Assembly: GCA_020055645.1 (NCBI GenBank) | Contig: CM034547.1 | Coordinates: forward strand, 31,434,513-31,498,512 | Direction of reading: 5' to 3' | DNA length: 64,000 bases | DNA from: Tomocerus qinae | Taxonomy: Eukaryota > Arthropoda > Collembola > Entomobryomorpha > Tomoceridae | In this document: positions 1 to 12,504 of the stretch, piece after piece | Numbering within the stretch: the first letter of the stretch is position 1 | Layout of the letters: the number at the start of each line of letters is the position of its first letter | Notes under the pieces: generated by a model | The model's input: only the letters and a program-made list of their open reading frames with translations | Told to the model about the DNA's origin: nothing | Databases searched by the model: none | Program-made: the position numbers and the translations under genes

Positions 1-390
1 CAGGTTAGACAAACTTCTGTACAACTCTTTAATTCAATGGACATTACATTTGCATAATTTTGTATTAACATAATTCACTTAAAGATAAAACACATTTTTA
101 CGATAGAGGTACGTACTTTGTAGGTTGGACATTTATACTTGGATTTTGCTACTATGTTCAAATTCAATTAATGCAATGCTGTGCGGAATAGTAAGTAACT
201 GTGGTTTTACAACTCCTGTGTGTATTGTGCTCTATGGTATCCAAGATTATGGCTATACCTATATGCATTATACTTTCAAATGTTTCAATTTAATATATAT
301 AACAGCTTAATTTTCGTACCTCACCTAATGTAATTGGAAAACGTGAATGTATTAATTAATTTCCAAAGATGCTCATCCTTTATATTATAA
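1..390. other. Gene-free stretch at window edge
   Basis: AT-rich sequence downstream (3') of the S1 gene. I see no convincing coding region. On the minus strand a TATAAA-type polyadenylation hexamer lies within about 15 bases of the S1 stop codon, so the S1 3' UTR is probably short. Confidence 0.5.
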
Positions 391-2737
391 TCATCCTTTT
401 GGTATTCCCAAGGATCTTCCTTGGGCCGTAGATGTACTCTGCGGTGATGTAACTGAGAGATAGTATTCTGCAAACGTTTTCTTCACTCCTGACTTAAGGA
501 AATTAACAAATGTATACCTAATAAAGTCTAATAGAGCTCTTAACTGAATTTCATTTTGATTCACAATTAACTGCTCCTTATCGCAGTCGAAACAATCTAA
601 GACCAACTGCTCTTTTTCCTTAAAAACTTTTAGTAACCTCTCATTTATGGCGGATGTTAAAGAATTGATGAATTTTACAGCGTGAAATTTCATGGTCGTG
701 TTCAAAAGCTTCATCGCGTTGTCCATCATAAGAGTCAATGTGTATATGCTGTGTGATATCTCCTTTCCATCTGGAGATGTTGTATTACCAATGCCTCCTT
801 TCAGTTTCCATTTGTCAACCTGATCTCGATATGCTTCGGAGTAAATAGACAGAAATATCCCAGAAATTACATCGTTCCATTCAGAAATTGAAAAAACTCT
901 TTTCTTTCTGCACAAAAATTAGTTCATTATTTTAAAGATCATGATTTGGATATGGCAATTCGTAATTAGTGTACTTACAAAATCTCATGAGCTAAGTTGA
1001 GCTTGACTCTAAAATTACTTTCAATCGTAACAATCCGTTTTTCAAAAAGCCGCAATGTGTTAGCTTCGATGTCACTACGACATTGACCTCTCAAACTTGA
1101 AAGATAAAGCTCTACTACGGTTTCGGTATTATCTGAAGTGTTTGCTTTCAGTGCTAAGGCTTTTTCATTAGGGCGTTCATATGCACAGGTCAAGATTCCA
1201 GTGTATGGGGTACTATTGTCTTCAAATTTAATATTTGTAGGTTTAGCTTTACTTCCCGGATCAGATAAATTTTTTAATGATTGGTCTTCAGCAAGAAGTG
1301 GGATTTTTACTCTTCCAATATTGAAAAATGATCTTGCTAATCCAATCGTCATATCTTTTGCAATACTTTTAGGAGTAGTTACAGGAGGAGTTAGTGATCG
1401 TCCCTTAGGGGCTACTGTAGTCGGAGGTGGGACAAAAGATCTTCCCATACCTCCAATTGCTTTGACAATTTCTTTAGGTTTAGGGTGTAACATGATACCT
1501 CGGAGGACACGATTATTTTGCTGAATATCAATATCACTAGTCTCATTCCCTGACAATTTGTTCATTTCAATGCATTTGTCGTCTTTCAGAACGCTTCCAT
1601 CTGGACACACGCATTTTCTTCCTTGGAGAACTGATCCCGATTCTGGAGGACAATGGAAATTAACATTTACCAAAGTCTGCATATCTTCACCTTTAGGTTT
1701 ACTGCTCTCCTCTTCGGATTTTGAGTTTTCTCTTTCTATCTTTACGCATTTCCTCCGTACTTTCTTTGTTCCTGTTGGACAGAAGCACTTTCGTCCAACT
1801 AGAACAGCTCCAGAATCTGGGGGACATTTTAATTTAATTCTAAAGCTACTGAAACTTTTTCGATCTACTTTTGTTGCAATATTTGCTTTTGTCGTAGAAT
1901 CGTCGCTGATATTTTGTGCAGCGGGTGGCAACTCCAATTTTAAACTTTCTACAGTGGAAGAAGAAGGTAGATTTGTAGATGGTGTCGATGGTAAAGGTTC
2001 TAGCAACAAGGAATCTTCTAGTTGTGGAAAAAAGGGTAGATCCTTTGTAACAGGATTTTCCGTGATATTCTCAGGTATGCCTCTGCTTGTAAAGAGTGCA
2101 AATGGGAATAAATCCGAATTGCTATCTAATGGTCCTAGATGTTGTCCTGATGTTGGTTCATTGAATTTTCTTACTACAGAATCCAATTTAGAATCATAAG
2201 GACAGAAAGCAGCGACGAAGTTGACATCATCTCTTTTTATGCTAGGATTGTAATTATCCCATTCAACATCGTCTTTTCCATCAATTTGCCTATGAAACAA
2301 AGTTATCACTGAAAACTCTGACCAAAATAATTACTAACTTAGATTTATTACCTAATATATGCCAGATGTGCTGTATAACGTTTTGGATGAGTAACAACTT
2401 GTCGAAGAACAACATAGGTCAAATTTTGATTTGGATGGAGTCCATCCTCTCCCTTGCTGAGAACAATGAATGGATCTCCATTATCGTAATGTTTATTTCG
2501 CAGAATTATTTCCGGATTCTCCTCATTAACGTAAATAGTTACTACATCTGAGTCACCTTTACTTGAATTGTCTTTTTGTAGAAAAATTGTGAAGTCATCT
2601 GGATTCACTGCATTTGCGTCTTTAAAAAACCAACTTTCAGAATTCACAATTAATTGGTAAATTCTATCTGTAACATTTAAGTCTCCTAATGCAACGAGAA
2701 TATAGCTGTTAAATAGTAAGTAGAAAAACGTTAACAT
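391..2737 (-). CDS. S1: secreted orphan-family protein with two 4-Cys modules
   Basis: Three exons, read right to left: 2352-2737, 979-2289 and 391-907, with GT-AG introns of about 62 and 71 bases. They join in frame to give 737 residues. Residues 1-18 form a hydrophobic signal peptide. An N-terminal domain (about 20-129) ends in YTAHLAYIR and is followed by a VEWD segment. The middle is disordered and Ser/Pro/Lys-rich. It holds two copies of a module with spacing C-x12-C-x-C-x10-C (about residues 284-310 and 342-368) and several GRS[FL] motifs. A conserved block containing a LRGQC-like motif leads into a C-terminal helical domain in exon 3 (EWNDVISG, SPDGKEIS, NERLL). It is the first of four minus-strand paralogues. 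I do not recognise the family. The layout suggests an extracellular protein; function unknown. Confidence 0.8.
1572..1826 (-). repeat. Duplicated 4-Cys module inside S1
   Basis: Two copies of a coding repeat with identical cysteine spacing (C-x12-C-x-C-x10-C) and shared sequence CPP[DE]SG, VL, GRKC, CP and KC, separated by about 31 residues. Each copy looks like a small disulfide module, EGF-like or follistatin-like in size, but I cannot assign it to a known fold. It is absent from S2 and S4. S3 has only a few unrelated cysteines in the same linker. Confidence 0.8.
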
Positions 2738-3224
2738 AATTCTATCAAAATATTCACACTAAAAATGAAAATAAATACAATCGGCAGTAATAGGTACTTT
2801 ACATGTTATTGTATGTGTAGACAACTTAATACTTGGCTATGGAAGAGATATTTATTAGCACTACATTTAGCTATATTGGCATTCACTTCCGTGTAATTTG
2901 TTTATGTTTCACAGTCACCCATTCAATCGTAATACTTCAAACGCAATGCTTAATATTGGTTAATGCTTACTACTCGGGGGTGCCCATTCAAGCTCTTCTA
3001 TTTCGAGATTGCTACTTTCAAATTGGCAAATTACATCTTTAGCGTGTATGATAATCATATTTAATGAATATGAATCAAATAATTTCCATTACATTAATCA
3101 TCACAATTTTATCGTACAATACATTATGCTTGTAATTTTGGTATACACTTAATTAGCAGATTTGGTTAGAAAACTTAATTTACATTTGGAATATTTTTTC
3201 CCGCTTTTATTGTTCACTTATTAA
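2738..3224. other. Spacer between S2 and S1
   Basis: About 490 bases between the S2 stop and the S1 start, both genes on the minus strand. It should hold the S1 promoter and the short S2 3' UTR: a minus-strand AATAAA (3206-3211) lies 14 bases past the S2 stop. No other feature seen. Confidence 0.5.
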
Positions 3225-5704
3225 TTAGACATTTTTCCCCGTTAAAATGGGTAGTCGTTTTTGGTAAAATTCCACGAAAGCCGCTTCCATTTCTGGCCCT
3301 TTCTTCTCAAAGTTATCTGCAATGCCAAATATTACAAATTCTTTTAAAGCCCTGATTTGAATACGATCTTGATAGTTTGCATCTTCTTCTTCAGAGCAAT
3401 CTGTGCACATGGATTTTAGTAAACTGGCTTCCTTTAGGCTATGCAAGTATCTCTCATTTAATGCTGTTATTAGAGACTTTGATATTTTCACTGCATGTGC
3501 TTCCAAATCGTGAATGATCTCCATTCCTCTCATGACCATGGTTGTCAAAGTTCGAACACTTAATGATATTTTTAAGGCATCAGGAGAACGGCTGTAAGTT
3601 GCACCGCTGCTTATCAACTCAGCATGGTGCCTATAAGCGTCTGTGTATATGACAAAATATATTGCAGAAATCACTTTATCCCACTGAGTTTTGCTCAACG
3701 TTTTTTTATTACTGCAACCCAAAATAAGATTTAATACTAGAAGATGAAATGAATGTAATAATGCATTGAGATATAATTTTTACTTACTAAATAGAGTTGA
3801 CCATGTTCAGGTCGACTTTCATGTCAGTTCCTAATGTAACCAAATCTTCTAAGAATAAGCCCAGAGTATTTTCCCTGATTTCGTTAAGACATTGAGCTCG
3901 TAGAGTTTTCAATAAGAAGCCCACGAGCTGGGCTTTCTTATCGGATGTGAATTTGAAAAATTCTCCAGAAGATAAAGTAACATTTTCATAGTTGCAATCT
4001 AAAATTCCTGTAAATGGAGAACTTCTGTCTTCGAATGCAGGGTGCCTGGACTTTGGATCATATTGGATAACCATTTTTACATTTTCTTCGCCATGAATTT
4101 TTACATGCTCGTTTCCGCCAATGTTCACCTCATTAATAGGAAGCCGTTCCTCGGGTAGAACAGTGTCATTTAGGCCAATTCTTCCAAAAAACGATGCTAA
4201 ATTACGACCGTGTTTTTGGTATCTCTTTTTCAAATAATCTGAGTTTGAACTTTTTCTGCCATCTCGTCCAATTACATGTTTTGATGTGTCTTCAATAGAC
4301 AGCTCGATAGATGCTGAAGTTTCTTTCGAATCATCAAATATTGCATTTGGGATTATTAAAGGTCTTTTTATTTTGGTAGCCAGTTTATCAATTCCAAGCG
4401 AATGATTCCCTTCATCCTTACTTTCTGATTGATGTTCACTTGGGGGATCCATTTCATCTAAAGTAGGGGATATTTTATTTTGAAACATTTTACTATCTGA
4501 ATTTACACTCGAAGAATTGACATTTTCGCTGACTTGATTATCTAAAGTTGTATTTCCTTGGCTTTGCGATTGATTTTCTCCATTTCCATTGGGTTCGTTA
4601 GTATCGTTAGGGTTTGTTCCTGAATCTCGTTTGTTTTGATTACTTTCAGTGTATTCTGCTTGATTTTTTTCACTCTCATTTTCCTCGTTATCGGTACTCC
4701 TTTTTACCCTTAATGTATACTCTCCCTCATCAAAATAGTATTCCTCCGATGACGTCCATCTCTTAAAACGAAATGGAATTTCCATGTTTGGTCGTCGGGT
4801 AGATAGATCTTCACTTCCGGGAATGTATGGATCTTCCTCCACAGACGCAGAAATTTCCTCGTCATTCGTGGACATCTGTAAAATGGGCACTACCACAATA
4901 ATAGGTTGATTTACTTCAGGTTCTATTTCCTTTTCTAGCTGTGGTTTGGTAACTTCTTTCATAGGCTTAGATTTTAGTTTGGCTACTGCTTTCACGGGTA
5001 TAGGCTTTGGCGGGGGTTTGACAGGGTTTGGCTTTGATCTCTTCCGCCTTCTCATTGCTTTGATTTCTTTCAACTCTTTTTGAGTAACTTTAGGAGATCG
5101 GACTACAGAATTAATTCCGTAAGTGTATGGAATAAATGTTGCAGCAAATACTCCCTGAGGTTCTTCAAAATCTGATCTTAAAGTATCCCATTCAAGGGAC
5201 ACTTGCCCCCGGAACTTTCTGCAAATTAATAAAAACCATTGAAGAGATAAATATACCTTAAATGCTTCAGAAACTAATAATATTAGCTTTTTACCGAATA
5301 TAAGCCAAATGGCCAGTATAATGCTTCGGATGAGACAGTGTTTGTCGAAACACTATGTAAGTCATATTGTCTTTTAGCCCACTTTCACTAGAGTGTAAAA
5401 TAATGACTTTCTCCATAGAATCCATTTGATCCCTTTGATAAAATAAGCTTGGGAACCTTTTGTTAACATATTTGGTAGTTTCGTTAACTCTGTCTATATC
5501 TTGATGATAAATATCATAATTTTCTAAATCACTACTATTGTCAAACCATAGTTCTGATTTGGTTATCAGTTCTATATAGTCATTCGCAGTAATCTTTTCA
5601 GTATTATTAGTAGTAGGGACACTTGGTTCGGGCTCATCCCCAATTGTAGGATTAAAGTTTGAAGAGAAGCTTATAAATGCGAATATTAAGATTTTCCTAT
5701 TCAT
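3225..5704 (-). CDS. S2: secreted orphan-family protein
   Basis: Exons 5295-5704, 3788-5218 and 3225-3711 (minus strand) join in frame to 775 residues, with the same intron positions and phases as S1 and S3. A signal peptide is followed by an N-terminal domain ending HYTGHLAYIR. Then comes VSLEWD, a long Lys/Pro-rich stretch and an acidic, Asn/Gln/Ser-rich disordered region with many potential N-glycosylation sites. Next is a GRN motif and a conserved FEDRSSPFTGILDC block matching S1 (FEDNSTPYTGILTC) with LRAQC. The helical C-terminal domain (QWDKVISAIYF, SPDALKIS, ALNERYL, IQIRAL) is clearly homologous to S1. No known domain is recognised. A secreted or extracellular role is inferred from the signal peptide; its biochemical function is unknown. 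Confidence 0.8.
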
Positions 5705-6484
5705 AATTGAAACACGTAAACAATTAACACTAGAGTTTCAAAAGTTCTGCAGATCATTTGTTTCCATTATCAGTTTAAGTTGAAAGCAAACAGGAACTGT
5801 GCACATGCGTCCTTGGAAGTATTTTTCAAATTATGTGGATGTCAGTGGAAGATTTAAACAATCACAATTTTTTTACGATCCTGTACAAGTTGGTAAATCA
5901 TTATTAGTCAACTATAATATTGAAAGAGAACAGAAGACACTCTTTTGTTTTTAAATTCGATACCTAAGTATATGTAGGTTAATAGGTAATAATAATAATA
6001 TTGTTATGCTGGGGTAGTGTTAGCTAGTGTTAACTAGCCAATAAAGCACAAGCTCAATTTCATATATCCGTATAATAATTTATTCTATTGGGGAAGGTTA
6101 TTGACTCAGGTTTGGTACAGAGAAGTTTCCAAGCTTTTATTAGTAGTAAAAAATAGAATTAATACATAATAAGAAATATCCCAGCCCGATTGTCGTTGAG
6201 CACATTGCATTGTGATATTTTCCTCAGGTCCGTCTTGATGTCGATGGGATACGCATTTTCATAACAGTATACCGGCGATTAAAAATCTTCCATAAAATCT
6301 TACAGAAGGTTATCAATCATGTTCTCAAGTAAGAATGCAATAAGACTGTATTGAAATACATGGCTAAATGAACGATATGGGCATTTTGTGATGACCTGAT
6401 GCATAAGTACTGTGAAATTAAAAATTGTCCCAAAGTCTAAGGAATTAAATTGAATGAACAAGAATTAATTGCAGAAATTTTATT
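5705..6484. other. Spacer between S3 and S2
   Basis: About 780 AT-rich bases with an ATT/AAT microsatellite near 5985-6002. It should contain the S2 promoter. No coding region or recognisable mobile element seen. Confidence 0.5.
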
Positions 6485-8548
6485 CTAATGTTCCAATGGG
6501 GACTTTTTTTCTGCGGCTGCAGTGAGTGCAGCCAATGACTCATTGTACAAATCATCAAATGCAGTATTTACACTTAAATTTTTGGTTAAAATTTCGTCAA
6601 TTTTTTCAAGATTGAGTAATTTATAAAGACAGAGAAGTTGAATACGATCGTTTAAAGTGTTTGGTTCATCATCCTTGTGTTTCAAATTATCAGCGTATTT
6701 CGTTTCTAACATGACTTCGAGTGTTTTGATTAACTTAACTATATGAGGTTCAAATAGCCCCTTGAAATAACGAATTAATTTATGAGTGATTGTTGTTAGT
6801 ATTTCGACAGATGAAGAAATTGGTTTCTTATTTGGAGACAGTGGTGTCCGCTCATTTTCTGCCATTTTTCCAGCTGACTCAAAATATGTATTGGAATATA
6901 CTTTGAAATACAACGCTCCCGAAATATCAGACCATTCTCCCATTCCTGGCGCTTTTATATTGCTGAAATCAAATAAAAAATTGTATTAAAAATTTTTCAA
7001 TTGCAAAATGTTAGTTGCTTTATTAAGATCGTAGTCAGAAAACATTTTCGAAGTATGTCAAGCGCAATGTATCTAAAATATAACTGAATTAATGAGTTTC
7101 TGATTCTGACTTTCTGACTGAAAATAAAAACAGTATCACCAGTGCAGAAATATTAGCATTTACTTCCCTTCCTTATCTCTGGCGAGGACATATGTCTATT
7201 ATATTGAATGCGGTCTCTAAGCTAAGTAGGGTAAGTATTACTTACAATAAAGGATGGTCTGCATTTAGTTCTAAATGAAAGGTTTCATCTGACGTCATTA
7301 TCTTTTTGAAGAACAAATCTTTGATTTGAGCGGTTGCTTGAGGAATGCATTGGACTCTTAAGGTTTGCAAAATGAGAGATATCAATTCATTTTCTCCTGT
7401 CCACTTATGCGGTTTGTCTAAGGTTGTTGGAGGTGGTTCCAATTTCGGACAAATTCCAAATCCGTCAAAAAGAGTTCCCTTTTTTAGATTTGGTAGACCA
7501 AACATGGACCTTCCTTTAGCTTTTTCGTCAGGTTTTTTCCCCTTTCCAAGACAAGGATCTGGTTTGCATTCTCCTCCAGAAGCACAAATGATATGGTTTA
7601 TATTTATTTTGTAGACAACTTTTGGTTGCTTCCTCTTCCTACGCTTAGGCTTTTTGTCTTCTTTGCATTCTGGTGGCAATTCAGCCTCTTCTTCCTCGCT
7701 CTCTTCTTTCTTCTTCTTCTTTTTCTTCTTCTTGGATCCTTTATCTTCTTCTTCCTCTTCAGACTCTTCCTTCTTTTTCTTTTTCTTTTTTGGTACCTCT
7801 TCAGAAGAAGAGTCTTGCTTAACTTTCTTCGTAGGTAAACCTGGTGCGGCCATAATGTCCCTTAAGACTCGGATATTACTAGTATCACCAAACACTGAAT
7901 TTAAAAATGTTTCTGGTGAAAACGCTTTCGCAAAACTCCACTTGTCTTGAGACTCGTCGGACAAAAAGTAATCCCATTCTAGACTAGTTTGACCCTTTAG
8001 CTTTCTGAAAAGAAAATAACGCATTTTAAAATTCAAGGAAATCATACTCAGCTAGACAGCTATTTTTATTATCAGATCATTTATGCATTTTACTTTTTTG
8101 ACAATATCTGCGGAAAACCCATCTACTATTAGTACCTGATGTATACCAAATGAGACGTAAACGTTTTGGTATCATTCAGTCGTCTGCGAAGAACTACATA
8201 CATTGTTTTATTTTTACGAGGAAGATTGTCTTCGCTGGGGTCAAGGATAAAAACATTATCTCCAGAACTTACGTCGTTCCCTGAATGGGAAAAGGTAAAC
8301 GATGGTCGATCGACACTTTTGTAGATCGTTTTTTGGCCATCTAATTCTTGCTTAAATATCTCAAACCCAATTAGATCTTTAGCATCTGAGAAAACCGACG
8401 TGCCAGCCAAAATCAATTGCTTGTGTTCATCAACTGATCTTTTATGATTTCCCGAACAAAGATTAGCTAAAAGTAAAATGAACAAAAGCAGGTTTAAAAC
8501 TTTCTTTGGAAAACTAGCAACCATTATGGATTGCAAGCAATCCAACAA
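6485..8548 (-). CDS. S3: secreted orphan-family protein with Lys/Glu tracts
   Basis: Exons 8136-8548, 7246-8004 and 6485-6962 (minus strand) give 549 residues from the first ATG. A second in-frame ATG at 8524 gives a cleaner signal peptide (MVASFPKK then a Leu-rich core) and may be the true start. The N-terminal domain ends FTSHLVYIR, followed by TSLEWD as in S2. The middle carries two Lys-run/Glu-run blocks, a basic KRRKRK segment, a short Cys-containing patch and KGRSMFGLP. Then come the conserved LRVQC block and the helical C-terminal domain (EWSDISGALYF, ISSSVEILTT, RIQLL). A minus-strand AATAAA directly follows the stop codon, implying a very short 3' UTR. Unknown family and function. 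Confidence 0.8.
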
Positions 8549-9372
8549 GTCTTGTCACAACAGGGATACAGTCTTTACGTCAGTAGTTTATGCATAGATG
8601 TATCTACAAGTTGACAATTAATGGTGACATCTATTACTTTATACGTATTATTGTAGTCTTTTGAATAAGTAGTCCAATGGGTTACTTTTTTCTTAATTTG
8701 TTTTCCGGGTTAGGTTATTAGTCTATTAACACGACCTATCTAAGTAATACATTAACCTTTTTAAATTAAATATTATTATCCCATGCTATTGTGTTTGTGT
8801 TTAGAAAAATGTCACGCATTCATAAATTAGTAGAATACTGCAAGATATGTCACCGTCATAACTTTAAACCATACAGTACTTCATAGACTAAACGTATGGA
8901 AAAATGTTTTTTCTTGCTTGTGATAGTTTAATCTATGACAGTACTTAAAATTATTTAGCTTTAGACATTTGGAAATTATTTTACATGAGTGTATTATTTG
9001 AGTGATTATGCTGATTCATTATCAATAGATACTGTCTTTGGCCTACTATCATGATCTTGCTTTCCATTTGTATATTCTTATTCTTAAGCGTAGAAGCTAA
9101 TGTTACTAAACTTTCTCCAAAAACCGAATTTTTGATTTTGAACATTTAGTTTTTTGATCATTTAGTTTTATTACCGTACTTATTCAGTAGGAGGGATTTA
9201 GGAGACCAATGGGAGATAGTAACAAACATATTCATGAAAAAGCAAATATATGTATACATTGAATATATATTCTATGTGTTTTTATTTCAATGTGAATAAA
9301 CAATTTACATTATAATATTAGAATTCAGTATGGTGTATTAAAATTGTTTTGTACAATCCTCTTATTCATAAT
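8549..9372. other. Spacer between fucosidase and S3
   Basis: About 820 AT-rich bases containing the presumed S3 promoter and the fucosidase 3' end. I see no gene, RNA or mobile element. Confidence 0.5.
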
Positions 9373-12300
9373 TTATTTACCAGCTCCTGTGATTGTCAAA
9401 ACCCATGCCCATTTGGAAGTATTGCCGTCCAGTCTTGGAGTGGTGACAATGATCCCAGGAGAACCATTAAACCACTATAGTGAAGCAAAAATTGTTAATA
9501 ATAATAGTTTGGATAGGCTATCAGCAGATGTCACATTTTAGTTCGCTTTAATTACCTGTAAAGCTCCCGTTGTTCCAATCATAGAAATTCTAAGATTTGC
9601 TGAAGGATTTATGGAGCCGAGTCGAAGGGTTGGGCCTGGCCATGTAGTAAGCATTGCATAAACAGTCGTTTTGCTTTCATTCTGAGTGTACCTTTTATAT
9701 TCCCAAATAGATACAATACAATTAAAATGAAGTGAAAAAATCAATAGCAGATGTAATACACATTATAACAATTTTCAAGCATAGAAAATAATTTGAAGAT
9801 TTTTCAACAGTTTTCTTAACACTCAATAAGTTACAGCGACAATAGCTTACCAGACTCCCGGAGTTACAGTATCATTCTGAACATCATAAGGTATTGCGTT
9901 ATAAATTGCTTCTCCATTAAGGGCGAGCCATTCACCCATTTGCTCAAGACGTTCTTGTTGAATTGGAGGAATCATCCCTTCTCTTGTAGGACCCACATTA
10001 ACCAGAACATTTCCTGTTACACATAACATTCATTAAAATATGCATATCAAACTGTTTCTGAAGGCAAAGATGTTTTATGGTTTATCGACATATACCAACA
10101 CTTCAAATCAAAGTGAGAATATGTTTGGAAGAAATGTACAGAAACTACTATAAGTTATCATTAAAATCTGGAACTAATGTTATCACCATGCATTGCATAG
10201 AAAATAAACAAATTGTTCCAAATCATCTTGTCTAAATACTTTTCATGGGTTATAAATGTACAACATCGTTTTGGCAAACTTCCAATCTAATACACATAGA
10301 CATAAAAATACATTTTCTGCAATTGAATGAAATATGTCACCTCCACATGAAACGGTCTCGATGATAGTTGTCATAAGTTCTTCGGGTGTAAGATAATCTT
10401 CTATAACCGCGTCTCTTCGGAAGCCCCATGACTCTTTATCAAGAGTCATACAGTTTTCCCATTTATGTGGCTGCAATACTCCTGCAAACACATTCTGTTA
10501 GCATTCAGTAAATTCGTATTTACTAACAAATATAGGTAATTGCTACTGACCTGGATTGTAACGATCAGCACAAGTGTAGTAGCCCTGTAATAATGTAATT
10601 AATTATTTATCTACAGCACAAATATGTATTAAAGCCAATCTAGTATATTATGTTCATTGCAAATGGCATCCATTAAGACTGGAGGCAGTTATGGTACTTA
10701 CCCCATGAGTACATAAGGTCTCATGACCCCATCGATCATTTGTGACAACGGTGTCTTTTACAGGGCTGTCGTTGTAGAGCCAAGTCAGAAACTCTTTGGA
10801 CTGCCAGTAAGTATCAGGTGCCTCCCACTCCCCATCTGACCATACAATTTCTGGTTTGTAAGTGTTTACCTGAAAAGTGCAGTAAACATTATTTTTATTT
10901 CTCTACTCATAGTAAGAACACGTAAGAGTAATTATATGCTATACCTTTAAGTATATGCTTACTGCATAATATTACGGAATTTTATGATTGATTTGTTTTC
11001 TAAATGTGTCTAAATGTGTACACGAGTATAATCTCTCCGATAATATCAGCCAATTAGCTACTTACAATTTCATACATCTCTGGGAGTGTTTTGAACTGAA
11101 CGAATTCATCGGTAGTTAAATTATTTTGATTATCATGTATCCACAGGGGATTATACCATTCGTAAAGGGAATGATAAAGTCCGAACTTGAGATCTGTTTC
11201 ATTTCGAATGGCGTCCGCAAGTTGACCTATAAATTGAAGTGTCAGTTAGCGACTGCATTCAAGTATTTGAGTACCAAATGATATAACTGACAGCAAATTA
11301 CTTAATCCTCCCAAAAAACAACAAATGAATCACACACTCCATCGATCATTGTATCTGCTGAACATTTATGCGTAGCTTTACAAATATCAACTTGTTGGAG
11401 TTAATGCACCAGCAAAATTGAGTCTGTATTTATGTTTGTTTTATTTATTTTGTTTGTCAGCTTGACTTAATCAATGGTCCACTTTAAGTGTCAACAGTCC
11501 CACTTTACTTAATTGACCACCACCCACTTACCCTATACACTGAATAGGACACTATATTAATATTATTATAATATCGTGTTGTATATTTAAGGGTCATGCA
11601 TGTCTAAACATCCCAATGCTACAATAGATCAAATTATTCTTGCTTTGCGGAATGTATTTTTACAGTACCTAAAATATCCCGATGAGGACCAACAGCCTTA
11701 GCGTTCCAGCTGAAAGCGAATCTCGACGGCCATAGGGTATATCCTTCATGATGTTTACTTGTTAAAACGACATACCTGAAGGAACATTATTTTGGTTTTC
11801 TGATTAATTTTACATATAATAAAACAGATTAGATTTGCAAATGTAAATTTATCTTAGTACGATGCATGTACATAATATGTAGGTAATAGTAATTGATTTA
11901 GCATATATGGATGTCCGTTTTAAAGAATTTTCTAATCTTACTTTGCACCCGATCTTTGAAATAAATTGGCCCAATTAGATACATTATAAAACTCTGCCGT
12001 GAATTGTGGTCCAAATTCTTGATATGTAAAATTAGGCTTGAAATTCTTTTCCATGAATTCAACATAACGTGGTCTTTGGTCTGTGAAATTATAAATTACA
12101 TCTTAAAGGTTGTAATTGATAAATATGTAATTCTGTTAGATTAGTTAGTCATTTTAATTACCTGTCCATGTCTTCCAAAACCATTCGCTGCCAAATCCTG
12201 GGACGCTGTAAACACCCCAGTGAATAAAGATACCAATTTTACTCTGATCATACCACGCAGGTAACGGTCTGGCATCCAGACTCTCCCAAGTTGGTTCAAA

Positions 12301-12504
12301 TTTGGTCGTGTTTTTCGATTGTTTTACATCTTTTATTTCGGGATGGTGAAGATGGTCTGGGGAATCCACTTCATTCAAAAATCTTTTCTTTGATTCTACG
12401 AACTTTTGTCTTTCTTCATTGTTGTAAGTTATAAAACTACCCTTCGCGAGAATCTCAGCAACTAAGAGGAGACAAATCCAACTGATTTGGAGAATATACT
12501 TCAT
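9373..12504 (-). CDS. Fuca: Alpha-L-fucosidase (GH29), complete, 10 exons
   Basis: Removes alpha-L-fucose from glycoproteins and glycolipids, normally in the lysosome or after secretion. Exons (minus): 12162-12504, 11942-12080, 11669-11775, 11066-11226, 10702-10869, 10551-10584, 10341-10481, 9851-10013, 9556-9691 and 9474-9373, summing to 497 residues, the usual family length. Residues 1-20 are a signal peptide. GH29 hallmarks are present: [33 protein letters not shown], and VWSDGEW, whose Asp (about residue 262) aligns with the catalytic nucleophile. The C-terminal beta domain ([14 protein letters not shown]) is intact. The stop codon overlaps a possible AATAAA. It looks fully functional. 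It separates S4 from S1-S3 but is unrelated to them in sequence. Confidence 0.95.

Noticed and set aside
1138-2199. Two long plus-strand ORFs (128 and 213 codons) opposite S1 exon 2
   Set aside because: They are antisense shadows of the S1 coding exon, have no start context or homology, and lie in low-complexity sequence.
7593-7950. Phe/Ser-rich plus-strand ORFs
   Set aside because: Reverse complement of the Lys/Glu tracts in S3.
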